DNA of 64,000 nucleotides from JAHEKD01 sp965215945 (GTDB taxonomy: Bacteria > Pseudomonadota > Gammaproteobacteria > Arenicellales > JAHEKD01), in the NCBI GenBank assembly GCA_965215945.1, contig CBDCFC010000018.1:150961-214960 (forward strand), given 5' to 3'. The notes under the pieces were generated by a model, which had not been told where the DNA came from, did not search any database, and worked only from the letters and a program-made list of their open reading frames with translations. This document shows positions 46,273-55,558 of this stretch, piece by piece (within the stretch, counting starts at the first letter, position 1; every line of letters starts with the position of its first letter). The translations under genes were made by a program, and so were the position numbers.

Positions 46273-46722
46273 ATGTCTAATTATTTAGCGGCCATCGATC
46301 TTGCGGATCAAGAATCGTGGAAAGATGTGATTGAAAAAACCGTGAGTATGGCGACTGGTAACGAAGGTGCGAAAATTTACCTGATGACAGTCATATCGGG
46401 TATTACTACCGGCATTGATCAGCGTTATGCGATTCGTGGTGAAATGGAAGGCTCAACTGAGTATCCAATGCAAGAGTGGAAGGATGAAGCGGCGGAAAAG
46501 CTCAAGGAAATTGCAAATGAGCATATTCCTAAGGATTTGCAAGCCGGTGTTGTGGTTGAAAACGGCACTGTTTATCGTGAAATTGTTGAGGCAGCCAAAG
46601 ATTTGGATATTGATCAAATCGTTATGGGTGCACATAGGCCTTCGCTTGCTGACTTTTTGCTGGGACCCAACTCGGCTCGAGTTGCACGCCACGCAGAGTG
46701 CTCAGTCACGGTTGTTCGATAA
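46273..46722 (+). CDS. Universal stress protein, UspA family
   Basis: The 149-residue protein has the Usp fold: AAIDLADQESWKDVIEKTVSMA at the N terminus, IDQIVMGAHRP near residue 115 and the ATP-loop-like LGPNSARVARHAECSVTVVR at the end. It is the last gene of the BCCT/binding-protein operon, 26 bases after the fusion gene and with AAGGAG before its start; a strong terminator follows. The Usp TeaD controls the TRAP ectoine transporter TeaABC in Halomonas, so a similar control role here is reasonable but inferred. Confidence 0.9.
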   Translation: MSNYLAAIDLADQESWKDVIEKTVSMATGNEGAKIYLMTVISGITTGIDQRYAIRGEMEGSTEYPMQEWKDEAAEKLKEIANEHIPKDLQAGVVVENGTVYREIVEAAKDLDIDQIVMGAHRPSLADFLLGPNSARVARHAECSVTVVR

Positions 46723-46746
46723 CTCACTTTTATGTTCGATTTTCCC

Positions 46747-46778
46747 AAGGGCTTTCAGTAGAAAGCCCTTTATTTTAT
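46747..46778 (+). terminator. Rho-independent terminator after the universal stress protein gene
   Basis: AAGGGCTTTC, loop AGTA, GAAAGCCCTT, then TATTTTAT. The ten-pair stem is perfect. It ends the BCCT operon and separates it from the MttB-like gene. Confidence 0.92.
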
Positions 46779-46875
46779 AGTAATAGATAGTTGAACTTCT
46801 GCAATTTTCTATCGCTATTTTAAAAACAAAAAGCTAATATTGCCTCACCCAGACTTAAGTCATTAAAGGCTGCAA

Positions 46876-48396
46876 ATGGTACACCGAGCTCGCAGAAGCC
46901 CACGACAATCAGGCTCAATAAAGCAACTCCCCTATCGTCATTTACGCAACCCTTATCCGCCAGTACCGCTTGCTTCAGACGATGAAATTGAATCAATTCA
47001 TCAAGCCTCGTTACAATTATTGCGTGATACAGGAATGCGATTTTTATTGCCCGAAGCCAGGGAAATATTAAAAGTTGCTGGGGCTGACGTTAAAGCTGAT
47101 AGTCAGCGGGTTAGATTCGATCCTGAATTATTAATGGAACTGGTATCGAAATCACCGGCTAGTTTTACTCTGCATGCCAGAAACTCTGAGCACAGTCTTT
47201 TCTTTGGCGAGAATGCGATTAACTTTTCAATGGTGGCCAGTACTCCAAATGTTTCTTGTCTTAATGAGGGACGGCGCATAGGAAATTTTGAGGATTATTG
47301 TAACCTGCTTAAACTCGGGCAAAGCTTAAATACTGCCCACTTAATAGCAGGTTACCCGGTCGAGCCGATTGATTTGCCCCCCACTACCCGTCATCTTGAT
47401 GCAATTGCTGCATTGGCAATACTGACGGATAAACCTTTGTATGCTTATGCTTTGGGTGATGTGAGAATTAGCGACGGACTTGAAATTGCTAAAATTGTTC
47501 GAGGGATAGATGAAGATACGCTAAATCAACAACCCTCATTAATCACCATTGTTAATGCGAATTCACCTTTACAGTATGACATTCCCATGTTGCAAGGCGT
47601 ATTGGAAATGGTGCGTCGTGGCCAACCGGTTGTTTTCACGCCTTTCACTTTAGCCGGTGCAATGGCACCTGTGACAATTGTGGGCGCTGTGGTTCAACAA
47701 AATGCCGAAGCTCTGGCTGGCATTGCTTTTGCACAAGCTGTTAATACAGGATGTCCGGTGATGTATGGCAGCTTTACCTCTAATGTGGATATGAAGTCCG
47801 GCACACCTGCCTTTGGTACACCTGAGTACGTCAAAGCAACCATTATCAGTGGACAGTTAGCCAGAAAATACGACATTCCTCTACGGGCCTCTAATGCCAA
47901 TGCCTCTAACGCCCCGGATGCACAAGCGATTTATGAATCACAAATGTCCATCTGGTCGTGTATAAATGGCCACGTGAATTTAATCATGCACGGCCTGGGC
48001 TGGCTTGAAGGTGGATTATGTGCTAATTATGAAAAAGTTATTCTAGATGCAGAAATGCTACAAATGATGTCGGAATATTTACAGCCGTTATCATATCAAG
48101 AGGATGAACTAGCATTAAAAGCAATTGATGAAGTTGGCCCGGGGAATCACTTTTTTCAATCTGTACATACAATCCAGCGCTATGAAAACGCTTTTTATAG
48201 TCCCTTGGTCTCAGATTGGACTAATTTTGAAACCTGGCAGGAAAAAGGAGGAATAACGGCGACTCAAAGAGCCAATAAAATATGGAAGCAACTGTTAGCC
48301 GAATATCAACAGCCAGAACTACAACAAGATCGAACCGAGCAGTTAGAATATTTTATTGAAAAACGTAAAACTGAAGGCGGCGCACCCAGTTTATAG
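46876..48396 (+). CDS. Trimethylamine methyltransferase (MttB) family protein, non-pyrrolysine
   Basis: This 506-residue protein matches the MttB superfamily: the N-terminal ASLQLLRDTGMRFLLPEARE, PNVSCLNEGRRIGNFEDYCNL and GCPVMYGSFTSNVDMKSGTPAFGTPEY. There is no in-frame TAG, so it is not the pyrrolysine type. Relatives such as MtgB take a methyl group from glycine betaine and pass it to a cobalamin protein. The setting, behind a betaine transporter and near a dimethylglycine-dehydrogenase-like gene, supports betaine or a similar quaternary amine as substrate. No cobalamin-binding partner is adjacent, which leaves the methyl acceptor open. It has its own transcription start behind a terminator. 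Confidence 0.85.
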   Translation: MVHRARRSPRQSGSIKQLPYRHLRNPYPPVPLASDDEIESIHQASLQLLRDTGMRFLLPEAREILKVAGADVKADSQRVRFDPELLMELVSKSPASFTLHARNSEHSLFFGENAINFSMVASTPNVSCLNEGRRIGNFEDYCNLLKLGQSLNTAHLIAGYPVEPIDLPPTTRHLDAIAALAILTDKPLYAYALGDVRISDGLEIAKIVRGIDEDTLNQQPSLITIVNANSPLQYDIPMLQGVLEMVRRGQPVVFTPFTLAGAMAPVTIVGAVVQQNAEALAGIAFAQAVNTGCPVMYGSFTSNVDMKSGTPAFGTPEYVKATIISGQLARKYDIPLRASNANASNAPDAQAIYESQMSIWSCINGHVNLIMHGLGWLEGGLCANYEKVILDAEMLQMMSEYLQPLSYQEDELALKAIDEVGPGNHFFQSVHTIQRYENAFYSPLVSDWTNFETWQEKGGITATQRANKIWKQLLAEYQQPELQQDRTEQLEYFIEKRKTEGGAPSL

Positions 48397-48530
48397 TGGA
48401 TACGAGGATATGCATGTGTAAAGAACAAGAATTTTTATAACTTAGCCTAACTACAGGCAATTAAAGATTGATAGAATCAAGATTGAGAGTAATCTAAAAG
48501 AGATTTGACCAAACAAATAGAGGAGTATTT

Positions 48531-50006
48531 ATGACTACAGGTGATAGCACTGGTTTTACCATTTGGGAATATTCAGCGATTGTTTTTATTGTTGTTGTTA
48601 TTTCCAAGCTTATTAGCAAAACAACCAAAACCGTCGATGTATTATGGTTGATCGTTTTCGGATCAATATTAACCAACCTTGGATTATTACCTGAGCACAA
48701 TGAGTCCTTGGAAACAATTGGTGAATGGGGGATTCTGTTCATCATGTTTGCCTTGGGTCTTGAGGAAGATCTGAATCGATTTACTCAAGGTCTAAAACGC
48801 TCGATTGGGGTTGCCTTCTTTGGGGCGTTGTTTCCTTTCTTGGCAGGTTATGGTGTCGCCACTTTAATGGGTTACGAACATAATATCTGTATGTTATGGG
48901 GGCTAACCATGACCGCGACGGCAGTTAGTCTGACCATGATGAGTCTGCGCGGCGATTTAATGCATAAATCAACGGCGGCCACAGGTATTATGACTGCAGC
49001 AATCATTGACGATGTTGCCTCCTTGGTTGGTGTAGCGATATTGATCCCACTAATAGTAGCAAGCACAGCTGGCGGAGCGGAAGGCGGTGTTGGTTTTGCT
49101 GAGGTTGCGTGGATCATATTCAAGGTTATTATTTTCTTTGCCATTACTTTATTTCTCGGCTTGATCGCATTTCCGGAGCGAGCACCACGGGAGCTTCCAC
49201 CCAATGCAAATATTTTTCAGCGCATCGCACATGCTTCCTCGCGATTCATTGCTAAAATTGGTGTTCGAAAAATATTATTGGTCCATCAAGGTGAATTCAC
49301 GCCCTTGATTATGCTCTTCTTCGGCATGATTGCAGGCGTTACCGCTTATGAGCTAGGCTTCCACCCTGCTATTGGTGCGTATTTTGCAGGCTTATTTTTT
49401 CACCGCGAATATTTTGTTTTCAGTAAAGAGAAAATTAATGAACAAGGCGAGAAATACATCGAAGAAGATGATCATTTTCATGATGCAAACCATGTAATAG
49501 AACACCTGGCCTTCACTATTTTTGGCCCAATCTTTTTTGTCAACTTGGGTGGTAAATTGATCTTTGATATTGGGGTCATGCTTAAGGTTTTACCTGTAGC
49601 ATTCTTGCTATTCATAACAGTCGTGGTATTTCAGGTAATATCCGCATCAGTCGCAGCCAGGTTTACAGGCAATTACAAATGGCACGAGAGTATCATGATT
49701 GGGCTCGGTATGTTAGGGAGGGCCGAGCTTGCTTTCATTGTCATAAACATCGCCTTTGTGCAGGAAAAGATTATAGACGTTGAAACATTTTATACACTAA
49801 TGTTTGCATGTTTTATGCTTAATATAACAGTGCCGATAGTGCTTAAACTATGGAAACCTTATTATCTTGGGTTTAAGCAACTCAAGTTATTCGGCATTGA
49901 ATTATCCAGGCCTGAAGTTGCTCATGTGCCTGCTGACATGGCTGAACACAAAGCCAGAATGGATGATGAACGACGCCGATACGTGCCTGATACAGACACA
50001 AATTAA
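48531..50006 (+). CDS. Cation/proton antiporter, CPA2 (KefB-like) family
   Basis: The 491-residue membrane protein has about twelve hydrophobic segments. It contains the CPA2 core motifs GEWGILFIMFALGLEEDLN, TAAIIDDVASLVG (with the ion-binding aspartates) and AYFAGLFFHREYF. There is no C-terminal TrkA-N (NAD-binding) domain, only a short charged tail. It likely exchanges sodium or potassium for protons. Next to a sodium- or proton-coupled betaine carrier, this fits a role in ion homeostasis under osmotic stress. AGAGGAG lies before the ATG. A terminator follows. Confidence 0.88.
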   Translation: MTTGDSTGFTIWEYSAIVFIVVVISKLISKTTKTVDVLWLIVFGSILTNLGLLPEHNESLETIGEWGILFIMFALGLEEDLNRFTQGLKRSIGVAFFGALFPFLAGYGVATLMGYEHNICMLWGLTMTATAVSLTMMSLRGDLMHKSTAATGIMTAAIIDDVASLVGVAILIPLIVASTAGGAEGGVGFAEVAWIIFKVIIFFAITLFLGLIAFPERAPRELPPNANIFQRIAHASSRFIAKIGVRKILLVHQGEFTPLIMLFFGMIAGVTAYELGFHPAIGAYFAGLFFHREYFVFSKEKINEQGEKYIEEDDHFHDANHVIEHLAFTIFGPIFFVNLGGKLIFDIGVMLKVLPVAFLLFITVVVFQVISASVAARFTGNYKWHESIMIGLGMLGRAELAFIVINIAFVQEKIIDVETFYTLMFACFMLNITVPIVLKLWKPYYLGFKQLKLFGIELSRPEVAHVPADMAEHKARMDDERRRYVPDTDTN

Positions 50007-50028
50007 TTGGGCCTATTAACATTACCTG

Positions 50029-50054
50029 GCGCCAGACTAATGTCTGGCGCTTTT
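50029..50054 (+). terminator. Rho-independent terminator after the antiporter gene
   Basis: GCGCCAGAC, loop TAAT, GTCTGGCGC, then TTTT. The nine-pair GC-rich stem is perfect; the T run is short. Confidence 0.88.
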
Positions 50055-50086
50055 CACATGCAAATTGAGTAAAGCCGGCATATTAA

Positions 50087-50656
50087 GTGAAAATTCAATT
50101 CACCATTGGTTATTTTTTGGTCGGATTACTGGCTATATGGAGTTTTGTTTCTGGAAATTTTGAATTTATAGCGTATTCAGTAGTTACCGGAGTATTGTTA
50201 TTTATTATTCACATTACTGATAAATATTATTCTTATAATAGTTGGGCGCTATGGGGATTCGATTTATGGATGTTGCTGCACATATTGGGAGGACTGTATA
50301 AAGTAAATGGAAAAGTTTTATACTCAACTATGCTAATAGATATTGTTCCTGCGCCCTATTCCATTCTCAAGTATGACCAAATTGTTCATGCGTTTTGTTA
50401 TTTTGTTGTTGCTTTATTAGTTTGGCAGATTGTAAAAAACATTACATCAAAACAAGCCTCTTTTGGGATTTTGGCCATGATAACGGTTTTAGCGGCTACC
50501 GGAATCGGGGGTTTGAATGAAATAATAGAATTTCTAGCTATTGTATTTATTGAAAACGTCAACGTTGGCGGCTATGAAAACACCGCTATTGATATCGTTG
50601 CTAATTTAATAGGTGCTTTATTGGCGGTGCCGTTGTTCAAATGCCTTCAAAACTGA
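50087..50656 (+). CDS. Membrane protein, DUF2238 (YjdF)-like
   Basis: The 189-residue protein has about six hydrophobic segments. The acidic residues in WGFDLWMLLHILGGL, KYDQIVHAFCYFVVALL and GIGGLNEIIEFLAIVF sit within helices, the pattern of the DUF2238/YjdF family, whose function is unknown. GTG at 50087 is used as the start. It is convergent with the GcvT-family dehydrogenase gene, with three bases between their ends. Confidence 0.7.
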   Translation: MKIQFTIGYFLVGLLAIWSFVSGNFEFIAYSVVTGVLLFIIHITDKYYSYNSWALWGFDLWMLLHILGGLYKVNGKVLYSTMLIDIVPAPYSILKYDQIVHAFCYFVVALLVWQIVKNITSKQASFGILAMITVLAATGIGGLNEIIEFLAIVFIENVNVGGYENTAIDIVANLIGALLAVPLFKCLQN

Positions 50657-50659
50657 CAC

Positions 50660-53074
50660 TTAAGTTCTCATCCTTTGCGCTGTTGGATCAAATAGAGTTT
50701 CAGTAAAAATTCTTGCTTTTCTAAATTCACCTAATATTTCTATATCAAACTCAGCATCGTCTTTAATCATTTGCCGTGGAATAAGTGCAAAGGCAACACT
50801 TTTCTGAGAGTAGTGCGCATAGCCACCAGAAGTCACAAAGCCTATTACCTTGTCATCTTTCCAAACGGGTTCATAACCCCAGACATCAGCATCATCAGCT
50901 TCAACGATCATGGTACATAATCGTCTGGTGGGAGGATTGTCCCGTTCAGCGATAGCTGTTTGTTTGCCAATAAAATCTACAGACTTATCAAAATCAATAA
51001 AGCGATCCAGCCCAGTTTCGGCGGCTGTATAATCCGGTTTGAATTCATTCATCCATGAACCGAAAGATTTTTCTAATCGCAAACTCATCATCGCCCGCAT
51101 CCCAAATGGACGCAGGCCCAAATCTTTTCCTGCGGCAGTTAATATTTGGTGCAATTGCTTTTGTGCCATAGTATCGACATAAATTTCGTAGCCCAGGTCT
51201 CCGGTATAACTAACGCGAGCAACTAATCCATCAAGATTACCTACGTTGATTTGCTTGACTGATAGGAATTTAAAATTTTCATGCGAGACGTCATGGTCGG
51301 TTACCCGAGACAATAATTCTCTGGCTTTAGGGCCAGCAATTTGAAAACCAATTTTATCCAGTGAAATGTTTTCAATTTCCACACCCTGTTCCATATGCTG
51401 CTCAAACCAGCGCTGATGAAAAGCCTGGGCTGAGTATGAAGCTGTCAGTTGAAAAATACCCTCACCCAGATTCATGATAGTGAAATCGCCGATCAAATAA
51501 CCTTTGTCGTTCAACATAGGCGTTAAAGCGATTCGTCCAGGTTTGGGAATACGCCCCGCCATGATTTTATCCAGCCACGCTTGTGCATTTTTTCCAGTGA
51601 TTCTGAATTTGCTGAAATTATGAATTTCATTTAAGCCTACCCCTTCCCGCACAGCGCGACATTCTACACCCACAGTTGCAAATGCATTTGAGCGTCTAAA
51701 GCTTGGAATTTCAAACGGTTCTTCATCAGCTGGGGCAAAATAATTAACGTGCTCCAGGCCGTATCCTTGCCCAAATACAGCATTTTGCTGTTTCCAAATA
51801 TCGTAAGCAGGCGTGGTGTGTAATGGCCGCCCCGCGGGCAACTCCTCGTTCGGATAGGATACGGCAAATCGGCGTTGATAATTTTCAGTTACTTTGATAC
51901 GTGTGTAATCCCTGGTGCAGTAATCACCAAAACGGGCCACATCCATGGCAAATACATCACGTGAGGGCTGCCCTTCCACCATCCATTCGGCCACGGTCAG
52001 GCCTACGCCACCCCCTTGGCTAAAACCCGCCATCACCGCACAAGCCGACCAGAAATTCTTTAGTCCCGGAACCGGACCCACTAAGGGATTACCATCAGGC
52101 GCAAAGGTAAAAGGCCCATTAATAATCCGTTTTAAACCAGCTGTCTCCAATACAGGAAAACGGTGATAGGCAATTGCTAAAGAATCACCTATTCTGTCCA
52201 AATCATCTTCCAGTAACTCATGACCGAAATTCCAATCTGTGCCTTCAACTGCCCATGGCACACAAGCCTGCTCATAAAAACCGATTACCAAACCATTACC
52301 TTCCTGGCGCAAATAGCTTTCACCTGTCGGATCCATAACATGGGGTAATTCGTGCTCACGGTTGACGACAATATCTATTTCGTCAGTCACTAAATATTGA
52401 TGTTCCATTGGGTGTAATGGTAAATAAACACCTGCCATTTCTCCCACTTCCCTTGCCCAAAGCCCGGCAGCATTGACGATATATTCAGCAATAATTTTCC
52501 CCTGATTTGTAACGATTTCCCAACTACCATCTGGCTGTGGATTTAATGCTTCAACTTTTGTCCGAAGCTGAATTTCAGCGCCTTTTATCTTGGCCGCTTT
52601 AGCATAAGCGTGAGTGGTGCCATATGGATCAAGGTGACCATCAAGTGGATCATATAAAGCTCCGATTACACCACCTGTATTCGTAATTGGTGATATCTCA
52701 GGTATCTCTTCAGGCCCCACAATCTCGGTTTCAAGACCCATATAGCGGTGTTTTGCACGCTCTGCTTTCAGAAAGTCCATGCGCTCTGGTGTGGTTGCCA
52801 ACGTCAGGCCGCCGACATGATGCAGCCCGCAACTTTGCCCTGAAATTTCTTCTAATTCTTTATAAAGATTAATGGTATAACCCTGCAGTGCAGCCATATT
52901 GGTGTCGGCATTTAAAGTATGAAACCCTCCTGCGGCATGCCAGGTTGAGCCCGAAGTTAACTCAGAGCGCTCGAGTAACAGAACATCTGTCCAACCAAAC
53001 TTAGTTAAGTGATAGAGAACGCTGCATCCGACAACGCCTCCACCAATGACAACGACTTGTGCATGCGATTTCAT
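50660..53074 (-). CDS. Dimethylglycine/sarcosine dehydrogenase-like flavoprotein with GcvT domain
   Basis: The 804-residue protein has an N-terminal FAD domain (VVVIGGGVVGCSVLYHL), the SGSTWHAAGGFH segment with the histidine that carries covalent FAD in this family, and the FAO_M linker. A C-terminal folate-binding GcvT domain follows (VGVECRAVREGVGL, SYTGDLGYEIYV, RLEKSFGSWMNE). Such enzymes oxidise N-methyl groups of dimethylglycine or sarcosine and pass formaldehyde to tetrahydrofolate. With the MttB-like gene this suggests a betaine to dimethylglycine to sarcosine route. It is on the opposite strand and ends three bases from the DUF2238 gene. Confidence 0.88.
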   Translation of the reverse strand: MKSHAQVVVIGGGVVGCSVLYHLTKFGWTDVLLLERSELTSGSTWHAAGGFHTLNADTNMAALQGYTINLYKELEEISGQSCGLHHVGGLTLATTPERMDFLKAERAKHRYMGLETEIVGPEEIPEISPITNTGGVIGALYDPLDGHLDPYGTTHAYAKAAKIKGAEIQLRTKVEALNPQPDGSWEIVTNQGKIIAEYIVNAAGLWAREVGEMAGVYLPLHPMEHQYLVTDEIDIVVNREHELPHVMDPTGESYLRQEGNGLVIGFYEQACVPWAVEGTDWNFGHELLEDDLDRIGDSLAIAYHRFPVLETAGLKRIINGPFTFAPDGNPLVGPVPGLKNFWSACAVMAGFSQGGGVGLTVAEWMVEGQPSRDVFAMDVARFGDYCTRDYTRIKVTENYQRRFAVSYPNEELPAGRPLHTTPAYDIWKQQNAVFGQGYGLEHVNYFAPADEEPFEIPSFRRSNAFATVGVECRAVREGVGLNEIHNFSKFRITGKNAQAWLDKIMAGRIPKPGRIALTPMLNDKGYLIGDFTIMNLGEGIFQLTASYSAQAFHQRWFEQHMEQGVEIENISLDKIGFQIAGPKARELLSRVTDHDVSHENFKFLSVKQINVGNLDGLVARVSYTGDLGYEIYVDTMAQKQLHQILTAAGKDLGLRPFGMRAMMSLRLEKSFGSWMNEFKPDYTAAETGLDRFIDFDKSVDFIGKQTAIAERDNPPTRRLCTMIVEADDADVWGYEPVWKDDKVIGFVTSGGYAHYSQKSVAFALIPRQMIKDDAEFDIEILGEFRKARIFTETLFDPTAQRMRT

Positions 53075-53088
53075 GGTCTTCCTTTGTA

Positions 53089-54492
53089 TTATTGTTTAAT
53101 ATGTTTTATTGCATCTTTGAGCCTGCCAAGGCTCTTATCCCTGCCTACCAGCCACAAGGTCTGATCTATAGAGGGTGAATTAGTACTGCCTGTCAGTGCA
53201 ACCCGAAGCGGCTGAGCCACTTGAGGAAACTTAAGTCCAGATTCGTCAACCAACGATTTAATAACTTGGCTGAGTGATTCAACCTGCCACTGATCAAGCT
53301 CAGTTAATTTAGCTTGAGCTGAATCTATCACCGCCAAATTTTCACAGGTAAGAAACTTATCGGCGCTTGGCTGATCATAAGAAATCTTATCGATAAACAA
53401 ATATTTAATCGAATCAGCAAGTTCTTTTAGCGTTTTGGCTTTCTCTCGATAAACATCGACCACGTTCTCAAGATTGATATTATTATCGGTTCTGATGTTA
53501 TCTTCATTTAATCGTTGCTCAATCAACTTTGCCAGACGTCCAGAGTCAGCTTGTTTTAGATGATGTTGATTGGTCCATAATAACTTGTCTATATCAAAGC
53601 TGGCCGCAGCTTTATTAACTTCAGTAATATCGAAGTATTCAATCATCTCATCGATGCTAAACAACTCCTGATCGCCGTGTGACCAGCCCAGCCTGGCCAG
53701 ATAATTCAACAAAGCTTCGGGCAAGTATCCCGCTTGCTCGTACTCAAGCACACTGACAGCGCCGTGACGCTTTGAGAGTTTACGACCATCTTGCCCGTTG
53801 ATCATGGGTAAATGTGCAAACTCAGGTAGAGCAACTCCTAGAGCATTGAAAATATGAATCTGTTTAGGGGTGTTGTTTATATGATCGTCACCACGAATGA
53901 CATGGCTGATTTGCATATCCGTATCATCGACAACAACGGTGAAATTGTAGGTTGGTGCTTCATCACTGCGCAGGATTATGAAATCGTCCAATTCCTGATT
54001 ACTGACTGTGATTTCCCCATGAACCAGATCATTAATTACAACTTCACCATCAATAGGAGTTTTAAAACGTAGTACGGGTTTTATATCAGGATGTTTAGAT
54101 TCAGATCGCTCGCGACAGCAACGATTGTAACGGGGTTTCTCGCCGCTTTTTTGTTGCTCCTTACGAACAGCTTCTAACTCCTCTTTAGTACAATAACAAT
54201 GGTAGGCCTGACCTTGTTCTAATAATTTTTTTGCAACTTCACGATAGCGATCAAAACGCTGTGATTGAAAAACCGGCTCTTCATCAGCATCCAGACCCAG
54301 CCAGGCCAGCCCATCAATAATTGCATCAGTTGCAGCCTGAGTTGATCGCTCTTGGTCTGTATCTTCAATGCGCAAGATATATTGGCCATTATACTTTCGA
54401 GCATATAGCCAGCAAAACAATGCTGTTCTTACTCCACCTATATGCAAATAGCCAGTCGGAGATGGTGCAAAACGTGTTCTAACCTGTTTCAT
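53089..54492 (-). CDS. gltX: Glutamate--tRNA ligase
   Basis: The 467-residue class I synthetase has the HIGH motif as LHIGG (residues about 16-20) in RFAPSPTGYLHIGGVRTALF, and KMSKS as KLSKRHGA near residue 237. A cysteine cluster (CYC...NRCC) near residues 98-126 corresponds to the zinc site of E. coli GluRS. The length is normal. It is followed by the GcvT-family dehydrogenase gene after 14 bases, though the two probably do not act together. Confidence 0.97.
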   Translation of the reverse strand: MKQVRTRFAPSPTGYLHIGGVRTALFCWLYARKYNGQYILRIEDTDQERSTQAATDAIIDGLAWLGLDADEEPVFQSQRFDRYREVAKKLLEQGQAYHCYCTKEELEAVRKEQQKSGEKPRYNRCCRERSESKHPDIKPVLRFKTPIDGEVVINDLVHGEITVSNQELDDFIILRSDEAPTYNFTVVVDDTDMQISHVIRGDDHINNTPKQIHIFNALGVALPEFAHLPMINGQDGRKLSKRHGAVSVLEYEQAGYLPEALLNYLARLGWSHGDQELFSIDEMIEYFDITEVNKAAASFDIDKLLWTNQHHLKQADSGRLAKLIEQRLNEDNIRTDNNINLENVVDVYREKAKTLKELADSIKYLFIDKISYDQPSADKFLTCENLAVIDSAQAKLTELDQWQVESLSQVIKSLVDESGLKFPQVAQPLRVALTGSTNSPSIDQTLWLVGRDKSLGRLKDAIKHIKQ

Positions 54493-54501
54493 TTTTTCTC
54501 A

Positions 54502-55440
54502 TTAATCAGTTTTAAGTTCCTGTAAAACTTGCTCCACTGACCCGTGTTGGGTATCCAGCATGGCTTGTTTAAATGCCAGTAATCTTTCGCCCGTAATACC
54601 CGCTTTTCGCAGCTGCCCAATTTTCCAGTCAATCATCACTCTTAATACAAAACCCTGCAAAAAATGATATAAAAATCCACCTTTGCCATCTAAAAAACCC
54701 AGGGCGAAAATATAGCGAAATACAAAATAAAAAAACGGTCGTATGAACAGCGGCAATTTTAACCACTTTTGCCTCAGCCAGGTAACTCGCTGATCCGGCG
54801 TGCCGAAAAGTGAAGGATTACCTTGCCAGGCAATGTGCCCCTGCTTTCGTAATTCTTCTTCAACGGCTAATCGAATGGCATATTTATCCTGTTTTGCCAT
54901 CCAGATCGAAATGTCCTCATCGTAATAATTCTTTTCATATATATATTTATCCCAGCTGATGGTTTCGCCGTCGACAACAAACCGATTATCAACTAAATCA
55001 CTGGAGTCAAGTTTGGCATGGCCTAAACGTATGATTTGCAATCGATCATGTCGGGTGCCGCCAAAACGAATCGCATTGCCACCGAAGTGGTAACGATATT
55101 TCACATAAATACCATTGACGTAAGTGGGAACTGATTGAATTTCGGCTTTAATTTTTTGCTTCAATTCATCACTGACAACATAATCCGCGTCCAGTGCCAG
55201 CATCCATTCCGATTCGAAAGGTAAATTCTCTAAGGCCCAGCTCCAATGTTCAGAATGATTGATGAAGTTATGGTGGAAGATTTGAGCCTTGTACTGCGCA
55301 GCGATATCTAAAGTGTTGTCATTGCTGCCCGAATCCAAAACGAAAACAGGGCAGAATCCTTGCAAGCTCTTAAGGCATGCAGGGAGGTTTTTCTCTTCGT
55401 TGTAAGTTAGAACAACCGCTGTAATGGCTGTGGTCTGCAA
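54502..55440 (-). CDS. Family 2 glycosyltransferase (WaaE/KdtX-like)
   Basis: The 312-residue enzyme starts with the GT-A fold: AVVLTYNEEKNLPACLKSL, DSGSNDNTLDIA and the metal-binding ALDADYV (DxD type). The C-terminal third has RYHFGGNAIRFGG, then hydrophobic and basic stretches that may attach it to the membrane. It is similar in layout to transferases of LPS inner-core biosynthesis. The sugar and acceptor are unknown. It ends ten bases before gltX on the same strand. Confidence 0.8.
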   Translation of the reverse strand: MQTTAITAVVLTYNEEKNLPACLKSLQGFCPVFVLDSGSNDNTLDIAAQYKAQIFHHNFINHSEHWSWALENLPFESEWMLALDADYVVSDELKQKIKAEIQSVPTYVNGIYVKYRYHFGGNAIRFGGTRHDRLQIIRLGHAKLDSSDLVDNRFVVDGETISWDKYIYEKNYYDEDISIWMAKQDKYAIRLAVEEELRKQGHIAWQGNPSLFGTPDQRVTWLRQKWLKLPLFIRPFFYFVFRYIFALGFLDGKGGFLYHFLQGFVLRVMIDWKIGQLRKAGITGERLLAFKQAMLDTQHGSVEQVLQELKTD

Positions 55441-55558
55441 TGAGTCACGATAAAAGTTATTGGACTGCGGATCATACCAGAAAGTCTATTGTGATGGCTG
55501 AAGACAACTATCAACAGCAGATAGAAATCCATGAGAAATATTAACATCTAATCTGGTT

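Noticed and set aside
48397..48530. Possible riboswitch or RNA element before the antiporter gene
   Set aside because: I found no consensus core of a known riboswitch and no clear fold beyond the ribosome-binding site.
53075..53088. Glycine riboswitch for the dimethylglycine-dehydrogenase-like gene
   Set aside because: The gap to gltX is only 14 bases and cannot hold one; the gene is read directly behind gltX.
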